Source: Mycobacterium sp. ACS1612
GTDB lineage: Bacteria; Actinomycetota; Actinomycetes; Mycobacteriales; Mycobacteriaceae
Assembly (NCBI RefSeq): GCF_001667505.1
Contig: NZ_LZHZ01000027.1
Location: 158,675 to 222,674, forward strand
Reading direction: 5' to 3'
Length of the DNA stretch: 64,000 bases
Below are positions 55,105-63,930 of the stretch, in pieces. Made by a program: the position numbers and the translations under genes. The notes below the pieces were generated by a model. The model did no database searches, had not been told where the DNA came from, and saw only the letters and a list, made by a program, of their open reading frames with translations. The first letter of the stretch is position 1. The number at the start of each line of letters is the position of its first letter.

Positions 55105-56046
55105 TCATTGCGGCAGCGTTACCGATGTGGCGCCCTGCCCGACGCCGTACTGCCCGGGCCGCCCGCCGTTGATCAGGTCACCCAACGCGAGCATGGTTGT
55201 GATCCTGCCGGATTCGGCGTTGACGTCGTCGACGGTGGACACCGCGCTCTTCAGCCCGGAATCCGACCGCGCCACGGCGACCGCGGCGGTGCCGGACGCA
55301 GAGCCGTCCCGTCCCGCGATCACCGTGCCTGAGCCGTGCGGAGCGAGCCCGGCCGCGAAGCGCGCGACCGTGGGCCCCTGGTTGCCCGCGCCGTCGCTCA
55401 GTCCCCCGCCCGTGACGATCAGCGCGGTGTTCGCGGGTCCGACGCGCTGGGCGCCGTAGGTGACGAAGCCCGTGTCGCGCAGCGCCGTCAGCACGGTGTC
55501 GCGCTGAGTGTCGTCGACCACTGGAGCCTTCGGGTCCCTGTTGATCAACAGGGCGATTCCCAACAGGTCGCCGGCCTGCGATCCCTGGTCCACCGATTTG
55601 GTGCTCAGCTGCGTGCCGGCGGGCACGATCGGCGAGTTCACCACCGACAGCAGCTTCTCGGCGGAGTTCGCGTCGACGAATTCCTGCGTCAGCGCGATGG
55701 TTCCGCTGACCGTGCCGCCTGCCTGTCCGACCATTCTGGTCAGCGCGTCGACATCGTCGTCGGTGGCGTCGGGGGTGCGGAACACCACCACCGACTTGGC
55801 CTGCAGCACGTCATGGAGAATTCGCGGCGACATCTGCGCGTCGAACTCGCCTGCGGCGCTGAGCTTTTCATTCAGCGCATTCTTGTCGTCGGTGAGCGTG
55901 TTGATCTGATTCTGCAGCTGATGTTTGTCGTCACGCAGGCCTGACAGCAACGTGTTCGACAGCAGCCCCGACCCGAGCGCCACCCCGACGGCCAGCGCGA
56001 GGAACACTGCTGCGAGCGAAATCGCATGCGTGCGAAGCGAAATCAT
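55105..56046 (-). CDS. mctB: Outer-envelope copper/cell-separation protein MctB (SteB)
   Basis: 313 residues from the ATG at 56046; the longer open frame is a shadow. One N-terminal membrane segment (AISLAAVFLALAVGVALGSG) is followed by a coiled coil (LRDDKHQLQNQINTLTDDKN) and a mixed domain (VVVFRTPDATDDDVDALTRM, GIALLINRDP, ALIVTGGGLSDG). Matches M. tuberculosis Rv1698 in length and order. Rv1698/MctB was linked to copper efflux, and its corynebacterial orthologue SteB works with SteA in daughter-cell separation. It starts 9 bp after steA. Confidence 0.93.
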   Translation of the reverse strand: MISLRTHAISLAAVFLALAVGVALGSGLLSNTLLSGLRDDKHQLQNQINTLTDDKNALNEKLSAAGEFDAQMSPRILHDVLQAKSVVVFRTPDATDDDVDALTRMVGQAGGTVSGTIALTQEFVDANSAEKLLSVVNSPIVPAGTQLSTKSVDQGSQAGDLLGIALLINRDPKAPVVDDTQRDTVLTALRDTGFVTYGAQRVGPANTALIVTGGGLSDGAGNQGPTVARFAAGLAPHGSGTVIAGRDGSASGTAAVAVARSDSGLKSAVSTVDDVNAESGRITTMLALGDLINGGRPGQYGVGQGATSVTLPQ

Positions 56047-56054
56047 AGGACTTC

Positions 56055-57239
56055 CTAAGCGACCAAGCCCTGAACCCAGAGCGAGAACCGGTTCCAGTAG
56101 TTGGCGATCCAGTCCAGCACCGCGGCGTCGGCTCGCGACACCCACAGCGCCGCGATCACTGCGATCAGCATCGCGAGCACCAACAACGCAATCGCCCCGC
56201 CCGACACCCGGCTGCGGTACAGCGTGGCAACGGCTTTGGCGTCCACCAGCTTTTCGCCGACCTTCAGCCGGGTCAGGAACGTAGACGGGTTGCTCTGCTG
56301 GCGCGACCGGTCGAAGAACTCTTCGATGCTGGCCGAATGACCCGCGGTGACGATCAGCGATGCGCCGTGGTGATCGCACAGCAGCAGCGCCAGGTCGGCG
56401 GCCGAGCCTGCCGCCGGGAACGTCATCGCACCGACACCCAGGTCCTGGATGCGTTCCAGTCCCGCGGCATGGCCGTCGGCGTCGGCGGGCAGCACGACCT
56501 GAGCGCCGCAGCGCAGCGTCTCCGCACCGATCTTGTCGGGGTCACCGACGATGAGTTGCGGTCGGTAGCCGGCCTTGCGCAGCACGTCGGCACCGACACC
56601 GACGCCGACGAGGACCGGTTGATACTCCTTGATGAACGGTTTGAGCGCCTTGAGGTCGGCGGCCGCGTTGAGATCCTCGGCGACGATCACCACATGCCTG
56701 CGGTTGACGTCGACGTCGATGTCGGGAATGCCGATGCCGTCGATCAGCAGCGGGCTCTCGCTGCGGATGAATTCGATCGTATTGCCCGCGAACGCCTCGA
56801 GGTGCGCGACCAGTCCGCTCTTGGCCTCGTGCATCAACTCGTGGATCTCGTGGTCGGTGCGCTCGGTGCCGAGAATCAGTTGCCGATCTCCGGAGTACAC
56901 CCCGCCCTCGTGCAGTCGCACCCGGGCACCGTCCTTGACCTTCTTGAACACCTCCGGGCCGGTCTCGTCGATCAGCGTGACGCCGTTGGCGACCAGCACC
57001 TCGGGTCCGAGGTTCGGGTAGCGGCCCGAGATCGACGGCGACGCGTTGATGACCGCGGCGACGTTGGCCTCGACGAGCGCATCGGCGGTGATCCGGTCGA
57101 GATCCAAGGCGTCGATGACGACGATGTCACCGGGGGTGACTCGTCGCAGCAGCCGATCGATGTCGCGGTCAACTCGGGCGGTGCCGGTGATGCCCGGCCG
57201 GGAGTTGGCAGAACGGGATAGCAGCGCTGACATCTTCAT
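56055..57239 (-). CDS. steA: Cell-separation protein SteA
   Basis: 394 residues from the ATG at 57239, the position that aligns with M. tuberculosis Rv1697. Sequence marks: RVDRDIDRLLRRVTPGDIVVIDALDLD, GRYPNLGPEVLVANGVTLID, NTIEFIRSESPLLIDGIGIPD, GYRPQLIVGDPDKIG, GVGAMTFPAAGSAADLALLL. The fold resembles a thiamin pyrophosphokinase-type domain. One C-terminal membrane helix (GAIALLVLAMLIAVIAALWV) anchors it. SteA with SteB activates septal peptidoglycan cleavage in Corynebacterineae. Operon with mctB. Confidence 0.93.
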   Translation of the reverse strand: MKMSALLSRSANSRPGITGTARVDRDIDRLLRRVTPGDIVVIDALDLDRITADALVEANVAAVINASPSISGRYPNLGPEVLVANGVTLIDETGPEVFKKVKDGARVRLHEGGVYSGDRQLILGTERTDHEIHELMHEAKSGLVAHLEAFAGNTIEFIRSESPLLIDGIGIPDIDVDVNRRHVVIVAEDLNAAADLKALKPFIKEYQPVLVGVGVGADVLRKAGYRPQLIVGDPDKIGAETLRCGAQVVLPADADGHAAGLERIQDLGVGAMTFPAAGSAADLALLLCDHHGASLIVTAGHSASIEEFFDRSRQQSNPSTFLTRLKVGEKLVDAKAVATLYRSRVSGGAIALLVLAMLIAVIAALWVSRADAAVLDWIANYWNRFSLWVQGLVA

Positions 57240-57336
57240 GGCGCCGATTCTGTCGAGGAACTGCGGAAATCGGTCGGAGGCGCGCCGTAACATCAGCCCC
57301 AGACGCACCTTTTGTCACAATTGCAACAGTGTCGTG

Positions 57337-57720
57337 TCAGCCCTGATATGCCTCGAACAACTCGATCAGATTGCCCGACGGATCGACCGCAAGCGCCTGC
57401 CTGCCGCCCCTGCCGGTGATGGTGTCACCCCGGAATTCGACGCCGGCGTTCTTGAGTTCGGCCACCGCGCTGTCCAGATCATCGACTTGGGTTTGGAAGC
57501 GGTTCCATCCACCCGGCGTGGGTGTCGAACCGTCGGACAGAGTCTGGCCCGCCCCACCGCCGCCGCCGGGGGTGTTCAGCAACAGGCGCAGGTCGTCGTT
57601 GCGCAGCATCGCAAACCCCGGGCCCGGTTTCATGACCACCTCGAAGTGAAAGTGACGGGTGTAGAAGTCCGCCGCGGCATCGACATCGTCGACAATGTAG
57701 CGAACGCTGAATGTGCTCAT
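57337..57720 (-). CDS. VOC (glyoxalase/bleomycin resistance) family protein
   Basis: 127 residues from the ATG at 57720, which stands seven bases from AGGAGG; an adjacent ATG at 57723 is too near. FSVRYIVDDVDAAADFYTRHF opens the beta-alpha-beta-beta-beta unit, then FQTQVDDLDSAVAELKNAG and ALAVDPSGNLIELFEAY with the C-terminal metal-ligand glutamate. Small cytosolic metalloenzyme or binding protein of unknown substrate. Divergent from a TetR gene across 31 bp, so that regulator is its likely controller. Confidence 0.88.
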   Translation of the reverse strand: MSTFSVRYIVDDVDAAADFYTRHFHFEVVMKPGPGFAMLRNDDLRLLLNTPGGGGGAGQTLSDGSTPTPGGWNRFQTQVDDLDSAVAELKNAGVEFRGDTITGRGGRQALAVDPSGNLIELFEAYQG

Positions 57721-57751
57721 CATTGCACCTCCTAGAAGTTATGATACAGAA

Positions 57752-58330
57752 GTGTCCCAGAATGTGCAGCGGGCAGATCCGCGCATCGAGGAGTCCCGTC
57801 GGGCCATCCTGCGCGGCGCCCTCAAAGAGTTCGCGACGGAGGGCTACAGCGGGTTTCGGATGGAGTCGGTGGCGGCTATCGCGGGCGTCGGGCGCAGCAC
57901 GCTGTATCGACACTGGCCGAACAAGGCGGCGTTGATCGCCGACGCCCTGGAGACCCTCAACGTGCAGCCGGACCCGGCCCGAGACCGTCCCGACGGCGAC
58001 GCCCGCTCCGGCGTCGAACTGATCCTGCAGCACCTGGCCGAAGCGCTGGGCGACTCTCCGCTGTCGGCCTGCGTACCTGCCCTGGTGCACGCCGCCGAGA
58101 CAGCACCGACCGTTCGTGACTTCCTGCACGGCTATTCGGCACGACGCCGGCAGCGGTTGACCGACGCGATCGCGGCGGGGGTCGAGGCCGGTGCCTTCCC
58201 GCCGCGCGTCGACCCCGAGGCGGCCTCGGTTGCGCTGGCCGGCGCGATGTTCTACCGGCGGTTGATGACTGCCGACCCGCCGGACGCGGACTTCATCACC
58301 CGTCTGGTGGACACCGTGCTCGGCGCCTAG
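57752..58330 (+). CDS. TetR family transcriptional regulator
   Basis: 192 residues from the GTG at 57752; further upstream the frame runs into the divergent gene. HTH region: RRAILRGALKEFATEGYSGFR, VAAIAGVGRSTLYRHWPNKAALI (about 15-60), then a helical ligand domain (TetR_C-type). Its start is only 31 bp from the divergent VOC gene, so both share one promoter/operator region, containing AGTTATGATACAGAA. The stop overlaps recN by 4 bp. Confidence 0.88.
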   Translation: MSQNVQRADPRIEESRRAILRGALKEFATEGYSGFRMESVAAIAGVGRSTLYRHWPNKAALIADALETLNVQPDPARDRPDGDARSGVELILQHLAEALGDSPLSACVPALVHAAETAPTVRDFLHGYSARRRQRLTDAIAAGVEAGAFPPRVDPEAASVALAGAMFYRRLMTADPPDADFITRLVDTVLGA

Positions 58331-60081
58331 TCCTTTCGGTCGTTCTGCGCGGCGTCGAGCAGCTCGCGGGCGTGCGCGCGGCCGCTGTCGGACTCCCCCA
58401 GCCCGGCCAGCATGCGCGCCAGCTCCGCGACCCGGTCGTCATCGTCGAGGCGGCGCACCCCGCTGGATTTGTTGCGCCCGCCGCCGCTGTCGACGACCAG
58501 ATGAACGTCGGCGTAGGCGGCGACCTGAGGCAGGTGCGTGACGACGATGACCTGATGCGTGCGGGCCAGTCGGGCCAGCCTGCGTCCGATCTGCACCGCC
58601 GCGCGGCCGCCGACACCGGCGTCGACCTCATCGAAGACCATCGTCGTGCCTTCGACCGACGCCGCCAGCACCACTTCCAGTGCCAGCATGACCCGCGACA
58701 GTTCGCCGCCGGATGCACTCTTGTTCAGCGGTAGCACGTCGGTGCCGCGGTGCGCGGCGAAGCCGAATTCGACGGCGTCGACACCGTCGTGGCCCGCGTG
58801 CACGGTGATTCCCGTCGGCATAGTCAGCGGCGCGGAGTCGTCGGTGCGGGCGGGAAGGGCGGCGACCGACACGGTGAACTCGGCATCGGCCATCGCCAGG
58901 CCGGCCAGTTCGGCGGTCACCGCTTTCGCGAGGTTTTTGGCGGCTTTGGTCCGCGCCTTGGTGAGTTCTGTTGCGGCACTGACCACTTTGGCTTCGAGCT
59001 CGCCGACACGACGCTCGAGTTCTGCCAGCGCCTCCTCGGAGACGTCAAGGAGCCCAAGGCGTTCCCGCGAGTCGGCCGCCCACTTCAACACCCCGTTGAT
59101 GTCGGCGGCGTATTTGCGGGTCAAAGTGCGCAGCTCGCTTTGTCGGGCCAGTTTGGTTTCGAGAGTGCTTGCGTCGCTGGGAAGTCCGGCAAGATAGTCG
59201 CCGAGTTCGGTCGACACGTCGGTCAGCACGGCCAACGCGCCGGTGAGTTGTTCGGCCAGCGCGCGCAACGTCGCGTCGTCGGTGGCCTCGAGCGCCGACT
59301 TCGCATGCGCGACGCTGTTGGCGGCCGAGGGGTCCGAGGGATCGTCGTCGGAGCCGGAGAGTGCGGCGCGCGCCCTCTGTGCAGCCTCGCGCAGCGCATC
59401 CAGTTCGGACAACCGTCTGATGTCGTCGACGAGCGCCTGATCTTCGCCGGGTTCGGGTGCGACGCTGTCGATTTCGTTGAGCCCGAACTTGAGCCGATCC
59501 GCTTCCTGAGCCAACTCGCGTGCGCGTTGCTTGCGGTCGGCCAGGTCGCGACGGGCGGCCAGCCAGTCCTCGCGCACCCGTCGGTAGCGCTTCAATTGCG
59601 ACTCGACGTCGACGGACCGGTCAAGCGCCGCGCGCTGTTCTTCTGGACGCATCAACCGCAGTTGGTCGTTCTGGCCGTGCAGCGCGAGGAGTTCGTTGGT
59701 GAACGTGCTGAGCGATTTCGCGGGCACGCTGCGCCCACCAAGATAGGCGCGTGACGGACCGTCGCGGCTGACGGACCGGGCGGCGATGACGCTGCCGTCG
59801 TCGTCGCGATCGGCCCCGGACGACTCCAGAATGTCGTCCACCTTGTTGGCCACCCCGTCGCCCAATTCTGTTGTGGTGAACCGACCTTCGACCACCGCCC
59901 GACTGGCTCCCGACCGCACCCTGGACGCGTCGGCGCGCGCGCCACCAAGCAGGTGCAGTCCGGTGACCACCATGGTCTTGCCGGTACCGGTCTCACCGGT
60001 CAGCACGGTGAATCCGCGATCGAACTCGGCCGTCGCGGCGCTGATGGCACCGAGCGATTCGATACGGATTTCGGATAACAC
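58327..60081 (-). CDS. recN: DNA repair protein RecN
   Basis: 584 residues from the GTG at 60081, which shares one base with the nadK stop (TAGTG) and matches the M. tuberculosis N-terminus (LSEIRIESLGAISAATAEF). Walker A GETGTGKTMV (about 29-38), long central coiled coil (about 150-370), ABC signature KSASGGELSRVMLALE, and Walker B TMVFDEVDAGVGG. RecN is an SMC-like protein that acts early in double-strand break repair. Part of the conserved tlyA-nadK-recN operon. Confidence 0.96.
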   Translation of the reverse strand: MLSEIRIESLGAISAATAEFDRGFTVLTGETGTGKTMVVTGLHLLGGARADASRVRSGASRAVVEGRFTTTELGDGVANKVDDILESSGADRDDDGSVIAARSVSRDGPSRAYLGGRSVPAKSLSTFTNELLALHGQNDQLRLMRPEEQRAALDRSVDVESQLKRYRRVREDWLAARRDLADRKQRARELAQEADRLKFGLNEIDSVAPEPGEDQALVDDIRRLSELDALREAAQRARAALSGSDDDPSDPSAANSVAHAKSALEATDDATLRALAEQLTGALAVLTDVSTELGDYLAGLPSDASTLETKLARQSELRTLTRKYAADINGVLKWAADSRERLGLLDVSEEALAELERRVGELEAKVVSAATELTKARTKAAKNLAKAVTAELAGLAMADAEFTVSVAALPARTDDSAPLTMPTGITVHAGHDGVDAVEFGFAAHRGTDVLPLNKSASGGELSRVMLALEVVLAASVEGTTMVFDEVDAGVGGRAAVQIGRRLARLARTHQVIVVTHLPQVAAYADVHLVVDSGGGRNKSSGVRRLDDDDRVAELARMLAGLGESDSGRAHARELLDAAQNDRKD

Positions 60082-61004
60082 TACTGTCCGCGCCACCCTT
60101 TGACCGGCAACCGGAACTTGCGCACCAGGCGGTCGGTGAACGGCGCGCTATCCAACCGCACCCACTTCAGTGGCGTCCCGCAACGGGTCACCTCCAGCCG
60201 TCCACCGGCGGGCACCACCATTTCGCGGCGGCCGTCGCAGAACACCAGCGCGTCATGCCCACTGGCCTCGACCTCGATCGCGATCGCCGCGTCGGGACTG
60301 GTCACCATCGGCCGAGCGAACAACGCATGAGCGTTGTTGGGCACCACCAGGATCGCCTCCAGGTCCGGCCAGACAATGGGTCCGCCGGCGGAGAACGCCC
60401 ATGCGGTTGATCCCGTCGGTGTTGCGACCAACACCCCGTCACAACCAAACGACGACACCGGCCGCCCGTCAACTTCGAGCACCGCGCCCAGCACGCCGAG
60501 CCGTGGCCCCTTCTCGAGGCTGGCCTCATTCAGCGCCCAGCCGCGATCGGTGATCCTGCCATCGACGCGCACCACGACGTCGAGGGTCATCCGTTCCTCG
60601 ACCCGGTAGTCCCGTTTGATCACGTGCTCGAGCACCGTGTCGATGTGATCGGCCTCGGCCTCCGCGAGGAACCCAATGCGGCCCAGATTTACGCCCAGTA
60701 CCGGTATTTCGACGTTGCGGGCGAGCTCTGCGGCGCGCAGGAACGTCCCGTCACCGCCGAGGACGAGCACCAGTTCGCAGCCTTCCGCGGCGCGCTCGTC
60801 GGCGTCAACCACCTCGATTTCCACGCCGAGGGCGCGCATGTCGTCGGGCGCGAGATGTAACGGACCGCGGTCAACGGCTTCCGCGGACAACAGTCGCAGC
60901 CCAATACCGTTGTCGCCCAATACCTTTTCGACACGACGTGCCACCTCGGTGGCTTCCTCACGGCCGGTGTGCACCACCAGCAGAACGTTGCGGTCGCAGG
61001 TCAT
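60081..61004 (-). CDS. nadK: NAD kinase
   Basis: 307 residues, ATG start overlapping the tlyA stop. [11 protein letters not shown] (83-93) is the kinase motif, followed by [16 protein letters not shown], the NE-x-S-type LNEASLEKG and [25 protein letters not shown]. It phosphorylates NAD to NADP; mycobacterial enzymes can use polyphosphate. Equivalent of Rv1695. Confidence 0.97.
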   Translation of the reverse strand: MTCDRNVLLVVHTGREEATEVARRVEKVLGDNGIGLRLLSAEAVDRGPLHLAPDDMRALGVEIEVVDADERAAEGCELVLVLGGDGTFLRAAELARNVEIPVLGVNLGRIGFLAEAEADHIDTVLEHVIKRDYRVEERMTLDVVVRVDGRITDRGWALNEASLEKGPRLGVLGAVLEVDGRPVSSFGCDGVLVATPTGSTAWAFSAGGPIVWPDLEAILVVPNNAHALFARPMVTSPDAAIAIEVEASGHDALVFCDGRREMVVPAGGRLEVTRCGTPLKWVRLDSAPFTDRLVRKFRLPVKGWRGQ

Positions 61005-61810
61005 TGCGGGCCCTCCGCGACGGCCCGGTGGATAGCCTGTGCGAGCTGTTCGTCGCGCAGGGGACCGTCGGCAGTGGCCCGCAGGTGCAGGAAGTATTCG
61101 ACATTGCCGGAGGGGCCGGGCAGCGGACTGGCGGTGACGTCGACGGTATGCCAGTTGAGTGCGGCCGCCTTGTCCGCCACAGCGCGCACCGCCTCGGCAC
61201 GCAGTTCAGGGTCGGAGACCACCCCGCCTGCACCGACCCGATCCTTACCGACCTCGAACTGCGGCTTCACCATAGGAACGATATCCGCCTCGGCTGACGC
61301 GCAGGCGGCCAGCGCCGGGAGCACTGTGGACAGCGAAATGAAGGACAGGTCGGCAACCACCAGATCTACCGGTCCCCCGATCGCCTCGGGGGTGAGATCG
61401 CGGACGTTGGTGCGTTCCAGCACCTGCACGCGCGCATCGTTGCGGAGAGACCAGGCCAACTGGCCGTAGCCGACGTCGGCGGCGACGACTTCACGGGCGC
61501 CGCGGTCGAGCAGCACTTCGGTGAACCCGCCCGTGGACGCGCCTGCGTCGAGGCAGCGCCGGTCGTCGACGGATAACGCAAACGCGTCCAGCGCACCGAT
61601 CAGCTTGTGTGCGCCGCGGGACACCCAGCTACGTTCGTCGTCGCCCTCGACCCGAAGCGTCGCGGTGATGGCGATCGCCGTGGCCGGTTTGGCCGCCGGC
61701 ATGCCGTCGATGGAGACTCGCCCGGCGCCGATCAATTCGGCCGCCTGTTGCCGGGAGCGCGCCAGACCGCGCCGCACCAGCTCGGCGTCAACACGAGCGC
61801 GCCGGGTCAC
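61001..61810 (-). CDS. tlyA: 16S/23S rRNA 2'-O-methyltransferase TlyA
   Basis: 269 residues, GTG start. S4 domain ([24 protein letters not shown]), then a Rossmann methyltransferase: [55 protein letters not shown] and [19 protein letters not shown]. TlyA methylates 16S C1409 and 23S C1920, and its loss gives capreomycin/viomycin resistance in mycobacteria. All catalytic motifs look intact. Six bases after the small upstream gene. Confidence 0.96.
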   Translation of the reverse strand: MTRRARVDAELVRRGLARSRQQAAELIGAGRVSIDGMPAAKPATAIAITATLRVEGDDERSWVSRGAHKLIGALDAFALSVDDRRCLDAGASTGGFTEVLLDRGAREVVAADVGYGQLAWSLRNDARVQVLERTNVRDLTPEAIGGPVDLVVADLSFISLSTVLPALAACASAEADIVPMVKPQFEVGKDRVGAGGVVSDPELRAEAVRAVADKAAALNWHTVDVTASPLPGPSGNVEYFLHLRATADGPLRDEQLAQAIHRAVAEGPQ

Positions 61811-61816
61811 GAGCGG

Positions 61817-62002
61817 TTAGCCCTTCTCGACGGATTCCAACGCATGCACGAGCAGGTCGTGAGCCTCTTCGAGCCGCGCTGCGACGGCGTCGATGTCCGC
61901 ATCGGCAAGCTGGTCGAACCCGGAACCCTCCTGGGCTGGATCGGGCACGTCTGCCAGTAGTTCCGCGATCTGAGCGCGAATCTGGTCGGGGTCGGTACTC
62001 AT
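61817..62002 (-). CDS. Small acidic conserved protein (Rv1693-like)
   Basis: 61 residues from the ATG at 62002. Product: STDPDQIRAQIAELLADVP, QEGSGFDQLADADIDAVA, EEAHDLLVHALESVEKG; acidic and fully helical, no membrane segment. It sits between the HAD phosphatase and tlyA exactly as Rv1693 does in M. tuberculosis. Function unknown; the larger frame that contains it is a shadow of the HAD gene. Confidence 0.82.
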   Translation of the reverse strand: MSTDPDQIRAQIAELLADVPDPAQEGSGFDQLADADIDAVAARLEEAHDLLVHALESVEKG

Positions 62003-62010
62003 GTCGGTCT

Positions 62011-63033
62011 TCACGCTAGCCGATTCGGCGGGCTGAGCAGGGACCAGCGGTCCATGGCCTGTCGCGCCATGTCGTCGCCGGCCGTCAGCACGACGCGGCT
62101 GCCGTCGAGCTGGGCGTTCCACACCGCGCTGGCGGTCGCGCGGACCACAGACAGCGGGTCGTCGGGGTCGCGTCCGGTGGACTGCACCGTCACCGCCGTC
62201 GGGCCGACGTCGACGTACCACGCCGGATGCGGTCCGATGCGGAGGGTGTCCGCGCGGGCGTACAGCGAGCGGAGATCCTCGGCGATGTAGTTGGGCCGCT
62301 GCCCGACGCTCGCGCGGACGGTGTCGGCGGCCGTGCTGACGCCGCACAGCACGTGCAGGCTCGGCAGGCCGGCCGCATTGGCACCCGCGATGTCGGTGTC
62401 GAGACGATCACCGACGACCAATGGGGTGCGAAACTCGCCGCGCGCCAACGCATCCATCAGCAGGGTGGGTTCCGGCTTGCCGGCCACCTGCGGTTTGGTG
62501 TCGGTGGCGGCACACAGGGCAGCGACCATCGCCCCGTTTCCCGGGAGCAGTCCGCGTTCGGACGGCAGTGTCTTGTCGACGTTGGCGGCGACCCACAGTG
62601 CGCCGCCGCGGATGGCCAGCGCCGCCTCGGCGAGATCGGGCCATGCGGTTTGCGGCGAATGCCCTTGGACGACCGCGACGGGGCCGTCCGCCCACTTGCG
62701 CACCGGCTTCAACCCGACGTTACGGACCTCGGCCGCAAGCGAATCGGTGCCGACGATCAACACCACTGCGCCAGGCTGCAATTGCTCCTGCAGCAACCGC
62801 GCCGCGCTTTGCGCGCTGGTGACGACGTCGTCGGGTTTGGCGGTGAATCCCATCGCGTTGAGGTGCTGGGCGACTTCGGCGGGTCCGCGTGAGGCGTTGT
62901 TCGTGACGAACAGGATGCGCGACCGGACTACCGCCAACGTCTCGACGGCGCCCGGGGTGGCTTCGTGGCCGCGGAAGACGGTGCCGTCGAGGTCGAGCAG
63001 TAAGCAATCATGTTCTTGCGCAAGGGTACTCAC
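62011..63033 (-). CDS. HAD-IIA family phosphatase
   Basis: 340 residues from the GTG at 63033, two bases after the TPR gene's stop. Motif I is LLLDLDGTVFRG (nucleophile Asp, then DGT), followed by LFVTNNASRGP (motif II), GKPEPTLLMDAL (motif III lysine) and VVGDRLDTDIAGANAAG (motif IV). This is the NagD/phosphoglycolate phosphatase-like group. A C-terminal domain of about 80 residues (YADTLRIGPHPAWYVDVG region) extends beyond the usual HAD-IIA length of about 260, as in the mycobacterial orthologue Rv1692, reported to act on glycerol 3-phosphate. Confidence 0.92.
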   Translation of the reverse strand: MSTLAQEHDCLLLDLDGTVFRGHEATPGAVETLAVVRSRILFVTNNASRGPAEVAQHLNAMGFTAKPDDVVTSAQSAARLLQEQLQPGAVVLIVGTDSLAAEVRNVGLKPVRKWADGPVAVVQGHSPQTAWPDLAEAALAIRGGALWVAANVDKTLPSERGLLPGNGAMVAALCAATDTKPQVAGKPEPTLLMDALARGEFRTPLVVGDRLDTDIAGANAAGLPSLHVLCGVSTAADTVRASVGQRPNYIAEDLRSLYARADTLRIGPHPAWYVDVGPTAVTVQSTGRDPDDPLSVVRATASAVWNAQLDGSRVVLTAGDDMARQAMDRWSLLSPPNRLA

Positions 63034-63035
63034 CG

Positions 63036-63818
63036 TCAGGAGAGCTCCGTGATGCGCTCTTCGGCGTCGGTGACGCCTTCGATGTCCGCGGCCGCGGCAT
63101 GGATGAACCACTGCAGCGCGTCGTCGTTACGGCCGAGTGCGAGCAACGTTTCGGCGTAGACGTAGAACAGTCGCGCAGCGGTCTGCCCGGTGCGGGTCGG
63201 ATCGAGCTTGGGGGTCGACAGCATCGCCAGGGCCTGCTCGTGCTGGCCGAGGTCGGAGCGCGCACCAGCGACGACGATGCGCAATTCGTCGGCGTCATCG
63301 CCGGTGAGTTGGGCCGCTTCCGGGCTGCGCGCGAGTTCGATGGCTCGCTCGGGGCGCCCGACACCGCGTTCGCAGTCCGCGATCAGCGGCAGCAGCGGTG
63401 ACTTGCTGCCCATTCGGCGTGCCGCACGCAGTTCGGCCAGGGCCTGAGCCCAGTCACCGCAGTGGTAGGCGGCGATGCCGACCGCTTCCCGAACCGCGGC
63501 GATGCGCCCGGATCGGGCGCGCGCGGCACGGGCATGCGCCAGCGCGGCTTGCGGGTCGTCCTCCAGAAGTTCGCCGGCGGCCACCAGGTGGCGGGCCACG
63601 ACGTCGGCCGTCGACCGATCCAAAGTCGTTAGCTCGCCCCGTATTTCGGGCGAGAGTTGCTTGGCCTCGATTTCGGCGGGGATCGGCGGGCCCTGGGGTT
63701 GCGGCGCCTCGCCGCTGGGTTGGGGTTGGGCGCGGCGAGCGCGGTTGGGCCCCGAGCTGCGCGGCGCCGAACGTCGCGGACGACCCCGGTCTCCGCCGCC
63801 CTGGCTGTCCTGGACCAC
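63036..63818 (-). CDS. Tetratricopeptide-repeat protein (Rv1691-like)
   Basis: 260 residues from a GTG at 63818; the frame continues upstream to 63896 but that part overlaps the rRNA terminator side and lacks a good start. A basic, Pro/Arg-rich N-terminus (GRPRRSAPRSSGPNRARRAQ) is followed by TPR-like helical pairs: VVARHLVAAGELLEDDPQAA, GIAAYHCGDWAQALAELRAA, VAGARSDLGQHEQALAML, AETLLALGRNDDALQWFIHA. Probably a scaffold; the basic arm might bind RNA (inference). First gene after the rRNA operon. Confidence 0.85.
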   Translation of the reverse strand: MVQDSQGGGDRGRPRRSAPRSSGPNRARRAQPQPSGEAPQPQGPPIPAEIEAKQLSPEIRGELTTLDRSTADVVARHLVAAGELLEDDPQAALAHARAARARSGRIAAVREAVGIAAYHCGDWAQALAELRAARRMGSKSPLLPLIADCERGVGRPERAIELARSPEAAQLTGDDADELRIVVAGARSDLGQHEQALAMLSTPKLDPTRTGQTAARLFYVYAETLLALGRNDDALQWFIHAAAADIEGVTDAEERITELS

Positions 63819-63887
63819 GTATGCCTTTCTACACGTGTTTGCCAATCCCGACAATTCAGCAATTGATTTGTCGAATTGTGGCGAATA

Positions 63888-63925
63888 TAGAATCACCCCC
63901 CACGCAATTGTGGGGGGTGATTCTA
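63888..63925 (-). terminator. Rho-independent terminator of the rRNA operon
   Basis: A 16-bp perfect stem (63888-63903 with 63910-63925) containing six C:G pairs in a row, loop GCAATT, six bases beyond the 5S 3' end. Read on the minus strand it is followed by an AT-rich ATATTCG stretch. Placed to stop transcription of the rRNA operon before the TPR gene. Confidence 0.88.
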
Positions 63926-63930
63926 AATTG

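Noticed and set aside
61817..62347. Long version of the small Rv1693-like gene
   Set aside because: The extra N-terminal part is an Arg-rich shadow of the HAD phosphatase; the short form from the ATG at 62002 matches the known arrangement.
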